Source: Microbacterium sp. MYb54 (GTDB lineage: Bacteria > Actinomycetota > Actinomycetes > Actinomycetales > Microbacteriaceae). Taken from it: a DNA stretch of 64,000 bases. Shown one piece after another: positions 1 to 10,400 of this stretch. The translations under genes were made by a program, and so were the position numbers. Where the stretch lies: assembly GCF_002979515.1 (NCBI RefSeq), contig NZ_PCPA01000014.1:25229-89228 (forward strand), in the 5' to 3' direction. Under the pieces are notes generated by a model. It was not told where the DNA came from. It saw only the letters and a list, made by a program, of their open reading frames with translations, and ran no database searches. How positions within the stretch are numbered: the stretch's first letter is position 1; each line of letters starts with the position of its first letter.

Positions 1-1
1 C

Positions 2-526
2 TGGGTGGGCGACGACGACGAGTACCGTCGCTACCACGACGAGGAGTGGGGCACCCCGCTGCACGGCGACCGCGCGCTGTTCGAGAAGATGGCGTTGGAG
101 GGCTTCCAGGCGGGGCTCTCGTGGATCACGATCCTGCGCAAGCGCCCGCGGTTCCGCGAGGTGTTCGCGGGCTTCGACCCCGAGATCGTCTCCGAGTACG
201 ACGAGTCCGATGTCGAGCGTCTGATGGGCGACGCCGGCATCATCCGCAACCGCGCGAAGATCGAGGCGACCATCGGCAACGCCCACATCGTCCGGGGCAT
301 GGCCGAGGGCGAGTTCGACGAGCTGATGTGGTCGTTCGCCCCGGCAGCGTCGGGCATCCGGCCGGCATCCTTCGCCGACGTCCCGGCGGTCACCTCCGAG
401 TCGACGGCGATGAGCAAGGAACTGCGTCGTCGTGGGTTCCGCTTCGTCGGACCGACCACGATGTACGCCCTGATGCAGTCGGGCGGGATGGTCGACGATC
501 ACATCATGGGGTGCTGGCGAGCGTGA
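2..526 (+). CDS. tag: DNA-3-methyladenine glycosylase I (5' end outside window)
   Basis: This base-excision-repair glycosylase removes 3-methyladenine from alkylated DNA in the cytoplasm. The visible part opens with W-V-G-D-D-D-E-Y and then Y-H-D-E-E-W-G, which matches the Tag signature in which a short Cys-containing N-terminus precedes YHDxEWG. Downstream are the helix-hairpin-helix-like GLSWITILRKR stretch and a C-terminal G-G-M-V-D-D-H motif followed by a Cys (GCW), the position where Tag proteins carry a zinc ligand. The reading frame is open to the left edge, so the first residues, including the usual Cys of the zinc site, lie outside the window. A GTG at position 5 could serve as a start but would remove conserved sequence. 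It converges on the GntR gene. Confidence 0.93.
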   Translation, partial: WVGDDDEYRRYHDEEWGTPLHGDRALFEKMALEGFQAGLSWITILRKRPRFREVFAGFDPEIVSEYDESDVERLMGDAGIIRNRAKIEATIGNAHIVRGMAEGEFDELMWSFAPAASGIRPASFADVPAVTSESTAMSKELRRRGFRFVGPTTMYALMQSGGMVDDHIMGCWRA

Positions 527-544
527 CGTCGGCTCCGTCGATGC

Positions 545-1291
545 TCAGCGCTCGCCGGTCTCCCGGGTGAGCGCGGAGCGCGCGTCGGAGGTGTTCTCGA
601 CGGCGAAGCTGGCCATCGTCGGCAGGTAGCGGTCGTCTGCCACTTCCACGAGAGAGCCGTCTTCGGCCCATCCTGTTCGACGTACCCGTAACAGCGGCGT
701 CGACAGCGAGACCGCGAGCGCTGCCGCGTCGAGGTCGTCCGCCGGCACGGCGTCGAAGACGTGGCGCGCGCGGACGGGCGCGCATCCGTGCTCCTTCATC
801 GCCTGATAGATGCTTCCGGTGTCGAGATCGGCGGCCAGCAGGAGCATGCCCACGTCGAACGGGAAGGCCGACCGTTCGAGCATCGCCGGTTCGTCATCGA
901 GCAGTCGCAGTCGGACGATCTCCACGATGGGGGTTGCAGGCTCCACGCCGAGGTCTTCGGCTAGGGCCTCGGATGCCGGGCGGCGGGCAGCCTCGATCAC
1001 GCGCTGCCCCGGCCGTCGGCCGATCGACCGCGCCCAGTCGGTGAACGAGACGAAGGTCTGGAACGACTGTGTCGGCACCAGTCTCCTGACCCGTGGCGGC
1101 GCACCGCGACCGCCGTCGACGGCGCCCTCGGCGCGGAGCGTCGCCAGAGCCTGTCGGATGGGCCCCCGCGAGGTGCCGAACTCGGCGATCAGGGAGTGCT
1201 CGCTCGGCACTCTCTCGCCCTCGGGCCATTCGCCGCTCCGGATGCGTTCGAGCATCTGCTCGTACAGCTGCTCGTGCAGTGGTCTGCTCAC
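545..1291 (-). CDS. GntR/HutC-family transcriptional regulator
   Basis: This 248-residue repressor-type regulator has a GntR winged helix at residues about 1-70 (LYEQMLERIRSGEWPEGERVPSE, then SRGPIRQALATLRAEG) and a C-terminal UTRA ligand-binding domain from about residue 85 (FVSFTDWARSIG, then VEIVRLRLLDDEPAMLE and a terminal VADDRYLP). The HutC subfamily usually senses small metabolites such as sugar phosphates or amino acids; the ligand here cannot be read from sequence. The gene is divergent from the metallophosphoesterase gene at 1497, and the 205-bp gap carries a palindrome very like HutC/DasR operators. Control of itself and of that neighbour is inferred. Confidence 0.9.
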   Translation of the reverse strand: MSRPLHEQLYEQMLERIRSGEWPEGERVPSEHSLIAEFGTSRGPIRQALATLRAEGAVDGGRGAPPRVRRLVPTQSFQTFVSFTDWARSIGRRPGQRVIEAARRPASEALAEDLGVEPATPIVEIVRLRLLDDEPAMLERSAFPFDVGMLLLAADLDTGSIYQAMKEHGCAPVRARHVFDAVPADDLDAAALAVSLSTPLLRVRRTGWAEDGSLVEVADDRYLPTMASFAVENTSDARSALTRETGER

Positions 1292-1345
1292 TCTGCTCCT
1301 GGTTCCTGTTGTCGTGACTTCTTGCCTTCATGGCGAGCGGCACAT

Positions 1346-1371
1346 GTTCACTCTGCCGCAGTTCAGTGAAC
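1346..1371. promoter_or_regulatory. Inverted repeat GTTCACT-N12-AGTGAAC
   Basis: Seven-base arms GTTCACT (1346-1352) and AGTGAAC (1365-1371) face each other in the divergent gap upstream of the GntR gene. The right side also contains GTTCAGTGAAC (1361-1371), a perfect odd-length palindrome. It could be a second operator or simply the upstream part of the GntR promoter. The assignment is tentative. Confidence 0.4.
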
Positions 1372-1392
1372 AATCGGCGAATATCGCCCGAA

Positions 1393-1412
1393 AAAGTTGT
1401 CATGACTACTTT
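1393..1412. promoter_or_regulatory. HutC/DasR-like operator between gntR-type gene and metallophosphoesterase gene
   Basis: The 20-bp sequence AAAGTTGTCATGACTACTTT is symmetric at 18 of 20 positions around 1402/1403. Its core AGTTGTCATGACTACT has the GTC...GAC arrangement seen in HutC-subfamily sites such as the DasR consensus AGTGGTCTAGACCACT. It lies about 100 bp upstream of the GntR start and 85 bp upstream of the metallophosphoesterase start, as expected for a shared regulator. Binding by the adjacent regulator is inferred. Confidence 0.6.
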
Positions 1413-1496
1413 CTCTCAACATGCTCGGAAGAGACCCGGAATTCCTCCACCCCGCTTCCGCCGACATCGGCGGTCGACCAACTCCAAGGAAGAGAC

Positions 1497-4313
1497 ATGA
1501 GAACCAGACGCGGTATCGGTGCCCTCGCGGTCACCTGCGCCCTCACCCTGCTCGTCGGCGGTGCGGCGACGCCCGCCTTCGCCGCCGCGGTCCCCCTGAC
1601 CGAAGGCTTCACCGGGGCGACACCGGCCGGCCCTCCGACCGGGTGGGAAGTCGAGAACACCAACGTCACCGGGATGCGCGCCGACTGGCAGGGCTGGTCG
1701 TTCTATACGCCGGCGGAAGTCGTGTCGGTGTGGGGCAACAGTGGCGATCGCGGCTCCTTCTCGCGTGCCGACGGGATGACCGCGGTCGTGCACTCCGACT
1801 CCAACCGCCCGACCCAGGGGCGCTTCAGCTCGGTGCTCTGGGCGCCGGCACTGGACCTGCAGAGCCAGGACGGCGCGGTCCAGGTGACCTTCGACAGTCA
1901 CTACAAACAGGGCCAGGCCCCGCAGACCGCGCAGCTGGTCGCACGGTTCGACGGCGGCGCACCAGTGGTGGTCGAGTCGTTCGACCGCAACCGCCTCGAT
2001 GAGCAGGTCTCGGTCTCTGTCGCCGTCCCGGTCGACGTCGACACCGTGACGGTCGGGTGGTCGTATGCCGAGAGCAGCAACAACTGGTTCTGGATGATCG
2101 ACGATGTGCAGATCAGTGAGGCACCGCCGGCCGACTCGACGCCGCGCATCCTCTCTGCCGCCAAACCCGTCGCGAAGGCGGGAGCGACGGTGCCGGTGAA
2201 GGTGGGAGGACTCCGCCCTGGCCAGCAGCTGATCGCGACGCTGGGGGACTCCGCTGTCGTCGTCCCGGGCATCCCCGTCGCCGATGCGGCCGGCGAGACG
2301 TCGTTCGCCGTCGCGCTGCCCGGCGACCTCGCCGCCGGATACGTGCCGCTGTCGCTCGCCGGGGCGGGAATCGTCTCGACGGCGCTCCAGATCACCGTGC
2401 TCGCCGCCGGGGATCCGGACTCGTCGACGACCGAACAGCTGCTCTGGTTCGACGGGTTCGAGAAGGAGACCTGGACCACGACGGGCGCATGGGCGCTGTC
2501 GCCTCTCGACAGCGTGGTCGCGCAGTACGGCACCGATCGTCGGCACGCCTTCACCCGTGCGTCCGGTCGGATCGCCGTGGCCGAGGCGACGGCAGGCCCG
2601 TTCTCCGGAACTCTCGCGTCGGCTCCCATCGCGGTGAAGTCGGGGGACGCGCTGGAGGTGCGCCTCGACAGCCACTACCGCAAGCGCGGCGGAACGCAGC
2701 AGGGCACCGTGACAGCCGTGTTCGACGACGGGACCGAGACCGTGCTGCGCGCACTTTCCGACGCCGATGAAGAGTCCGCGCAGCTTCGTCTGCCCGTCAC
2801 GGTTCCCGCCGGAGCATCCGCGATGACCGTCCGATTCGCCTTCGATGCGCCGGGCGCCGCGGGATCGTGGATGCTCGACGACGTGCAGGTCGTGCGTCCG
2901 CTCGCTGCACTCGCCACCGGCCTCGATGCGAAGGCCGTCGTCGACGTCTTCAGCGACGTGCAGGGTGCCACGACCCGGCTGAGCCAGAACGTGCTGCCTG
3001 GATTCCGCGCGATGTCGCAGACCGCCGACGTGCTGGTGTCCAACGGCGATCTGGTGAGCAACGGCTCGACCGCGAACTACGACTCCTACCTCGCAGCGCT
3101 CGCTGCGGGCGGTGGCGGCGAATACGACACCGTCGTCTCGACGATCGGCAACCACGAGTACTACGGCAGTGACGGATCGAGCACCTATCAGAAGCGCTTC
3201 CTCGATTCGACGGGCATGCGCGACGTCGGCGGGCAGGGCGGGCTGTGGGGCGAGGTGCTCGTCGACGGTGAGCTTCCGCTGATCTGGATCGGCAGCGAGT
3301 TCTACGACTACGCGGCGAAGACCGGCTCCGGCCCGTTCGTCGACTTCAGTCAGGAGCAGTTCACCTGGCTGCGCGACCGCCTCGCCTACTGGCGTGCGCA
3401 GGACAAGCCGGTGCTCCTCTTCTCGCACCACCTGCTGCCGTACTCGGTCTCCGGGTCGTATGCGCGGTTCTACAAGAACGACTACGGGCAGGAGGAGGCT
3501 CGGTTCGCTGCCCTCCTCGAGCAGAACCCGAACGTCATCATGTTCAACAGCCACACGCACTGGTCGCCCACGCTGAACGACTGGAGCACCGAGCTGCGCA
3601 CGGACCCGACGCTCGCTCATGTGCCGACGGTCGTGAACACCGCAGCGGTGACCACGATGTACGGACCGAGCGGCGACTGGGAGGAGAAGGCCGTCGGCGG
3701 TGCCGACCCGGTCGGTCTCCGCGCCGCGCTGTACGACGACCGGGTCCGCGTCACGGCCTACTCCTTCTCGACCGCAGGGGCGACCGAGATCAAGCACGTC
3801 GATGTTCCGCTGCCGACCGCTGCTCCCGTCGATCCCGTCGATCCTGTCGATCCCGTCGATCCGGTCGATCCCGTCGACCCGGCTCTCGAGCTGAGTGCGC
3901 AGACGGTCGAGGCGGGTGGGCAGCTGACCATCTCAGGCACCGGTTTCCCCGCCGCCGCCGAGCTCGTCGTCGAACTGCGCTCCACGCCCGTGCGGCTGGG
4001 GCAGGTCACGACGACCGCAGAGGGGAGCTTCCGCACCGCGGTCACGATCCCGCCCGCGACACCGGCCGGTGCGCACACGCTCGCCGTGATCCTGCCGGAC
4101 GGCACGGAGTCGACGACGGCGATCACCGTCACGCGCGCCGTGGACGGATCGGGTGGGCAGACGCCGGGGTCCGGTGGTGCCGGTGAGCACGCCACGGGTG
4201 GAGACCTGGCCACCACGGGTGGTGAGCCTGGCTGGTATCTCCTCGGCGGCGGTCTGCTGCTCCTGGCCCTCGGTGGATGCCTCCTCATCCGGCGCCGCAG
4301 AGCTCGCGGCTGA
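1497..4313 (+). CDS. Secreted, wall-anchored calcineurin-like metallophosphoesterase
   Basis: The protein has 938 residues. The ATG at 1497 is chosen because AAGGAAGAG lies just upstream and a good signal peptide follows (MRTRRGIGALAVTCAL to AFAAA). Two copies of a jelly-roll-like module follow, at roughly residues 35-215 and 320-470; they share xDSHY and a terminal W-M-[IL]-D-D-V-Q-[IV]. The phosphoesterase domain has the expected metal motifs: FSDVQ (D487, Q489), NGDLV, GNHEY (N552, H553), FSHH and NSHTH. A PVD repeat and an Ig-like stretch lead to a C-terminal LATTG motif, a hydrophobic segment and RRRRARG, a class E sortase-type LAXTG signal. The substrate is unknown. Its promoter region contains the HutC-like site, so control by the neighbouring GntR protein is likely. 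Confidence 0.88.
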   Translation: MRTRRGIGALAVTCALTLLVGGAATPAFAAAVPLTEGFTGATPAGPPTGWEVENTNVTGMRADWQGWSFYTPAEVVSVWGNSGDRGSFSRADGMTAVVHSDSNRPTQGRFSSVLWAPALDLQSQDGAVQVTFDSHYKQGQAPQTAQLVARFDGGAPVVVESFDRNRLDEQVSVSVAVPVDVDTVTVGWSYAESSNNWFWMIDDVQISEAPPADSTPRILSAAKPVAKAGATVPVKVGGLRPGQQLIATLGDSAVVVPGIPVADAAGETSFAVALPGDLAAGYVPLSLAGAGIVSTALQITVLAAGDPDSSTTEQLLWFDGFEKETWTTTGAWALSPLDSVVAQYGTDRRHAFTRASGRIAVAEATAGPFSGTLASAPIAVKSGDALEVRLDSHYRKRGGTQQGTVTAVFDDGTETVLRALSDADEESAQLRLPVTVPAGASAMTVRFAFDAPGAAGSWMLDDVQVVRPLAALATGLDAKAVVDVFSDVQGATTRLSQNVLPGFRAMSQTADVLVSNGDLVSNGSTANYDSYLAALAAGGGGEYDTVVSTIGNHEYYGSDGSSTYQKRFLDSTGMRDVGGQGGLWGEVLVDGELPLIWIGSEFYDYAAKTGSGPFVDFSQEQFTWLRDRLAYWRAQDKPVLLFSHHLLPYSVSGSYARFYKNDYGQEEARFAALLEQNPNVIMFNSHTHWSPTLNDWSTELRTDPTLAHVPTVVNTAAVTTMYGPSGDWEEKAVGGADPVGLRAALYDDRVRVTAYSFSTAGATEIKHVDVPLPTAAPVDPVDPVDPVDPVDPVDPALELSAQTVEAGGQLTISGTGFPAAAELVVELRSTPVRLGQVTTTAEGSFRTAVTIPPATPAGAHTLAVILPDGTESTTAITVTRAVDGSGGQTPGSGGAGEHATGGDLATTGGEPGWYLLGGGLLLLALGGCLLIRRRRARG
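3828..3881 (+). repeat. Six tandem 9-bp units encoding Val-Asp-Pro
   Basis: Six units of GTCGATCCN run in frame and encode (VDP)6. They form a flexible spacer between the phosphoesterase domain and the wall-proximal Ig-like part of the metallophosphoesterase. Unit number could vary between strains without breaking the frame. Confidence 0.85.
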
Positions 4314-4328
4314 GCGGTTCTGATCGAG

Positions 4329-4384
4329 TACCGCTCGATGGGCAAATCTCCCCATCGAGCGGTATTCCAGGACGCAGTTAGTAT
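4329..4384 (+). promoter_or_regulatory. Promoter A: palindrome plus -10 box in front of the Ig/FN3 operon
   Basis: A perfect inverted repeat with 14-bp arms (4329-4342 and 4351-4364, 8-nt spacer) contains the core GATGGG-N8-CCCATC at 4337-4356. The right arm runs into TCGAGC at the -35 position, and TAGTAT (4379-4384) follows 22 bp after the core. The predicted start site is near 4391. The same layout occurs at four WXG100-type genes downstream. Because it also follows the metallophosphoesterase stop at 4313, the long stem might additionally act as a terminator, but no T-run follows it. Confidence 0.65.
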
Positions 4385-4458
4385 GAACGGGTGCTCCGTG
4401 GGTCCGTCGGACCCGCGAACGAGTCAATCCGAGATTGTCACCCTGGGGGGAACCGGGT

Positions 4459-7400
4459 ATGAAGGCGTTGTCATGGATGCGCGCACGACCCAAGACATTG
4501 GCGTCTGCTGCCGGTGTCACGGTCGGCGTCATCGCCATCACCACCATGGCCTTCAGCTATGAGGGCTTCCCCACCACCAAGGTCGATCTGAACGACGGCG
4601 GCGTCTGGATCACCAAGACGTCGAGCCTGCTCGTCGGGCACTTCAACAACGAGTCGACGGTTCTCGACGGCGGTCTGCGAACCACGGGCGAGAACTACGA
4701 CATCCTGCAGGACACGAGCAACATCCTCGTCGTGGACGAGAACGCCTCGACCCTGACCGCCGTCGATCCCGCACGCGTCTCGCTCGGCGACTCCGCCGGC
4801 ATCCCGTCTTCCTCGAAGGTCGCACTCGGCAACCGCACGGCGGCGATCCTCGACCAGAAGACCGGCGAGCTGTGGGTCGTCCCTGCTCAGGGTGTCGCGT
4901 CGTTCGAGCCTGAGGTCAAAGACCCGGATGCGGAGCTCGGCGCCGATGCCGATGTCGCCGTCGCCAAGGACGGCACGGTCTACGGGCTGTCCTCCGAACG
5001 CGGCGAGGTCGTCACCGTCCCCGTCGACAAGGAGGGCGAGGCGCTCGATGCGTCGACCGCGTCCGTCGGCGAGATCGACGGGGCGGCGAAGCCCACGATC
5101 ACGGTGGTCGGCCGCACGCCGGTCGTGCTCGACCGGAAGGCGGGCGTCGTGACCTCGCCAGGCGGCCTGCGCACCGAGATCCCCGGCGCCGACAAGGCCG
5201 TGCTGCAGCAGGCGTCCGAAGACGCGGGCACGGTGGCGATCTCGACCGCCGGTGCCCTCGTGAGCGTGCCCCTCGACGGCAGCGAGCCGACCGAGGTCGA
5301 CGCGGGCGGCAACGGAACACCGGCAGCTCCGGTGTGGCTGCGTGGATGCACCTACGGCGCGTGGGCGGGAACGGCGACGTTCATCCGCGAGTGCCCAGGG
5401 ACGACCAACGACGTCAACGCACACGTCGACGGTGCCGAGGACTCCAAGAGCCTCGTGTTCCGTGTCAACCGTGACGTCATCATCCTCAACGACGCCGTGG
5501 GCGGTGCCGCGTGGCTGGCGAATGAGAGCCTGCAGCGCGTCGACAACTGGAACGACCTCACCCCACCCGAGGGCGAGACCGAGAACGAAGACGACTCGAC
5601 CGAGGAGACCGTCGAGACGACGCTCCCCGAACGCAAGGAGGAGAACACTCCTCCGATCGCCGAAGACGACACGTTCGGTGTGCGCCCCGGCGTGACGACG
5701 ATGCTCCCGGTGCTCGACAACGACAACGACCCGGACGGCGACGTCCTGGTCGCGACGCTGGCCGAGGCGCAGCCCTCGATCGGCACGATCCAGCAGGTCC
5801 AGAACGGCGGATCGCTGCAGATCGCTGCCGAGGACGGCGCCTCGGGCTCGACGACCTTCACGTACGAGGCCGATGACGGACGCGGCGGCAAGGACACCGC
5901 TGCGGTCACGCTGACCGTCTACGACAAGAGCATCAACACCGCTCCGGTGCCCAAGCGCACGACGACTCTCACGGTCGAGACCGGCGGCACGATCTCGTAC
6001 AACATCCTTCCGGACTGGATCGACCCCGAGGGTGACGACGTCTACCTCAAGGACGTCGTGCCCGCCCCCGGCGACGAGGTCGATTTCAGCACCGACGGGC
6101 AGATCACGTACAAGGCCACGGCGAGCCAGCAGGGTCGCAAGGAGGTCCAGGTCACGGTCGCCGACGGATACGGCGAGACCGCCACGGCCACGGTGATGCT
6201 CGATGTGCGCCCGGAAGGGTCGACGAAGCCCAAGACGAACGCCGACCACGTCGTGACCCGCGTCGGCGAACAGGTCACCGTCGCACCGCTCGCCAACGAC
6301 ACCAGCTCCGGACGAGAGCTGCTGCGTCTCGGCCGCGTGAACGAGGTCCCCGGTGCGACCGTGCTGCCGGACGCGCCCAACAAGACGTTCAGCTTCATGG
6401 CCGACGCTCCCGGCACGTACTACGTGCTGTATCTCGCGACCGCCGGTCCCGAGAGCGGTGAGGGGATCGTCCGTATCGATGTGCTGGAGGCATCGGAGAC
6501 CGATCTGCCTCCGGTCGCGGTCCGCGATGTCGCGCTGCTGCCGACGGGCGGCGATGTGCTCATCGGCGTGCTCGCGAACGACGTCGACCCCGCAGGCGGC
6601 ATCCTCGTCGTGCAGTCGGTCTCGATCGACGACGACGCCGGCGTCTCGGTGTCGGTCATCAACCACGAGACCCTTCGCATCACCGACCAGGGTTCGCTCA
6701 CCGATCAGGCGCGCATCAAGTACCGCATCTCGAACGGCTCGAAATCCGCCGAGGGCGAGGTCGTGGTGATCCCGATCCCGGCGCCGGACAAGATCCTCCA
6801 ACCGGTCGTGAACGACGACACGGCGGTCGTGCGTGCGGGCGATGTCGTCACGATCCCGGTGCTCGACAACGACACGCATCCGAACGACGATGTCATGCAT
6901 GTCGTCCCCGAGCTGGTCGAGCCGCTCATCGATCCCGAGGACGGCGAGGCCTTCGTCTCGCAGGACACGATCCGCTTCAAGGCCGGCCCTGTGGCGAAGA
7001 CCGTCTACCTCACCTACGAGGCCGTCGACTCCCGGCAGCAGAAGGACGCCGGGTACGTCACGATCCAGATCCTTCCCGTCGATGCGGACACGAACGCCGC
7101 CCCTCGCCCGCAGGATCTGGTGGCGCGCGTGCTCGCCGGGTCGACCGCGAACATCGCGGTTCCGCTGGATGGCATCGACGCCGATGGCGACTCGGTCGAG
7201 CTGATCGACATCACCTCGAGCCCCACCAAGGGGCGCATCGTCGAGACCGCGCAGAACTACTTCACCTACGAGGCGTTCGACGACTCATCGGGCGTCGACG
7301 TGTTCCGCTATCGGGTGCGCGACCGTCTCGGTAAAGAGGGCATCGCCACGATCCGCGTGGGCATCGCGCCGGGCGAGCAGATCAACCAGAGGCCGTTCGC

Positions 7401-10400
7401 AGTGAAGGATGCGGTCGTGGTGCGTCCGGGCCGTGAGATCTCGGTGCCGGTGATGGCGAACGACTCCGACCCCGAGGGCGACAAGATCACCCTCGTCAAG
7501 GACGGTCTCGAAGTGCCGACCGACACGGGGATCACGGCCCGCGTCTCCGGCGACCGTGTGCTGGTGCAGGCGCCGAACCGCGAGCTCGAGACCTCGCTGC
7601 AGTACACGATCCGCGATGCGCGAGGAGCGACCGCGACCGCAGCGCTGCAGATCACGGTCGACGAGAACGTGCCGTTGCAGGCGCCCATCGCCCGCGACGA
7701 TCGGGTGCGTCCGACCGACCTCACCGACGGCACGTTGAGCGCCGACCTCGACATCCTCAAGAACGATGAGGACCCGGACGGCACGACCGATCGGCTCAAG
7801 CTCGTACTCGGCGAAGGCGCGACGCAGCTCGAGAACGGCAAAGTGCGGGTCACGGTGACGGAGAACCTCCAGCTCATCCGCTACACCGTCACCGACCAGG
7901 ACGACCTTGCCGCGTCCGCCTTCATCTTCGTCCCCGCAGAGTCGGATCTGCGGCCGATCCTCGACTCGACCAAGCCGCTCGAGGTCATGAGCGGCGAGAC
8001 GAAGGAGATCCCGCTCTCCAAGTTCGTCACCGTCGCCGGCGGAGGAGCCGCGCGGATCACCGAGCACGCCAAGGTGAACGCCGTGTACGCGAACGGCGAC
8101 GACCTCGTGAAAGACGAGACGACGCTCGTCTACACCTCGGCAGACGGCTACTTCGGACAGGACTCGCTGACCTTCGAGGTGACCGACGGCACCGGCCCCG
8201 ACGATCCCGAGGGACGCAAGGCAACGCTGAGCATTCCGATCAACGTGCTGCCGCCCGAGAACCAGCAGCCCGAGTTCATCGGCGCGGAGGTCATCGTCGC
8301 ACCGGGGGAGAAGGCTTCGACGCTCGACCTCGCCGCGTTGACGACCGACCCCGATCCGGAAGACGACGGCAAGCACAAGTACAAGTACGTCAGCGGTGCC
8401 GGCAAGGGGATCACGGCCAAGGTCGACGGTTCCGAGCTGCTCGTGGAAGCGTCATCCGATGTCGAGAAGGGCACCGTCGCCTCTCTGAAGATCGAGGTGA
8501 CCGATGGGACGACCGAGCCGGTCAGCGGTACGGTGACGGTGCGCGTCGGCGCCTCGACCCGACCGCTGCCCGCCGCCAACACCGACACGATCTCGGAAGC
8601 GGATCAGGGCAAGAGCATCACGGTGCCGGTGCTGGCGAACGACTACAACCCCTTCCCTGAAAAGCCGCTCAAGGTGATGACGGCCGTGACCGAATCGGGC
8701 TCCGGTGGTGCGACCGTCAAGGGCGATCAGGTCGTCGTGACACCCGACCCGAGCTTCGTCGGCACCATGGTCGTGCGCTACCGCATCCAGGATGCGACGA
8801 AGGATACCGACCGCGAGGCCAACGGCCAGATCGTCGTCACGGTGCAGGGCGTGCCGGAGGCTCCCGGAACTCCGACCGTCTCGAGCGTGCAGGACCGCAC
8901 CGTCGTCGTCTCGTACGGTGCGCCCTCCAACAACGGCGCCGAGATCACGAAGTACACCGTCAAATCGGTCGGCGGCAGCCCGTACTCCAAGGAATGCCGC
9001 TCCACGACGTGCACGCTCGACGGTCTGACCAACAACGTCGAGTACACCTTCCAGGTGACCGCGACGAACCGCGTCGGCGAGTCGAAGCCGTCGGGCACCT
9101 CGGCGGTCGCGCGCCCCGACGCTCGTCCCGACACACCGAACCCGCCCACCCTGGCCTTCGGCGACAAGTCGCTTAAGGTCGCCTGGGTCACCCCGACGAC
9201 CCCGGGTTCGCCGGTCGAGAGCTACACGCTCGAGATCTCTCCTGCGCCGCCGTCCGGCGTCTCGCAGAAGCAGGCCACCGGCAACTCGATGACCTGGGAA
9301 GGCCTCGAGAACGGATCGAACTATCAGATCCGCGTGCAGGCCCACAACCGCGCCCCCGAGCCGTCGAGCTGGAGCGGCTGGTCGGCCGTCGAGGTGCCGG
9401 CAGGACCTCCGATGCCCGCGGCCGCGCCGACGGTGACGCAGTTGCCGGCGGTGGGCACCGAGGCACAGATGCAGGTGAACTGGGTGCCGGGCAACGCGAA
9501 CGGCGACCCGATCGATTCGTTCGAGCTGCAGGTGTGGGAGGGCGGCACGCTGCGGAACACCATCACGCCGGGAGCCGGTGCCAGGTCGCAGGCGGTGAAG
9601 GTCCCGACGTCGGAGACGCCGTACACCTATCGCATCCGTGCGCAGAACAAGGCGGGCTGGGGCGAATGGAGTCCGATGTCAGCACCGCGCCGCGGTGTGA
9701 ACAAGCCGGGTGCGCCGTCGCTGTCGAACGTCGCTGAAGGGGACCGGTCGCTCACGCTCACCTGGTCTCCCGGCGCGCTCAACGGCGCGTCGCGGAACGA
9801 GGTGCAGTACCAGTACTCCCTCGGCGGCGACTGGGCAGCTATGCCCGGCAACAGCGTCATCACCGGACTCTCGAACGGCACGAACTACAACGTGCGGGTC
9901 CGTGCGGTTTCGACGGTCGAGGGGCAGACATATGCGAGCGACGCCTCGAACCAGATGTCGGGCAACCCATACGGTCCGTTGAAGCAGCCGTCGGTCACCG
10001 TGAACTCGAATGCGAAGAGCGTGACGTTCGGGTGGGATGCGAGGGTGTCGGCCAACGGACGCGGCATCCAGGTCGTGCGCATCCGTATCGATGGGGGAAG
10101 CTGGCAGCACGTCGGCCCGACCGGGAACGAGACCGTGGGTAACGGCTACAGCCAGCGCCACACGATCGACGTCGAGGTGACGGACACCGAAGGGCAGAAG
10201 ATCACCCGGTCCGAGGCCGGCACCTCCGGCGCGAAGCCGAACCCCCGCGCCTGGGTCACCTCGACCGGCAACGCGAACGGCCAGCCGAACTGCAACGACG
10301 GCACCTGCGCGTACTTCTACCTCAATGCGCAGGACTTCGATCCGGGGCAGACGATCTCGGTCCAGTGCAACAACAACGACGGCACCTACGGCGGCGTCTG

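Noticed and set aside
810..1496. Upstream extension of the metallophosphoesterase reading frame
   Set aside because: It would run through the GntR gene on the other strand and the divergent promoter; the signal peptide and Shine-Dalgarno place the start at 1497.
1416..3797. Long open frame on the minus strand opposite the metallophosphoesterase gene
   Set aside because: High-GC coding DNA leaves the opposite strand open. The translation is Arg/His/Val-rich with no domain, while the plus frame has signal peptide, catalytic motifs and sorting signal.
4329..4364. Simple rho-independent terminator of the metallophosphoesterase gene
   Set aside because: The long stem lacks a T-run and its core and spacing to TAGTAT match the four other promoter elements, so a regulatory reading is preferred.
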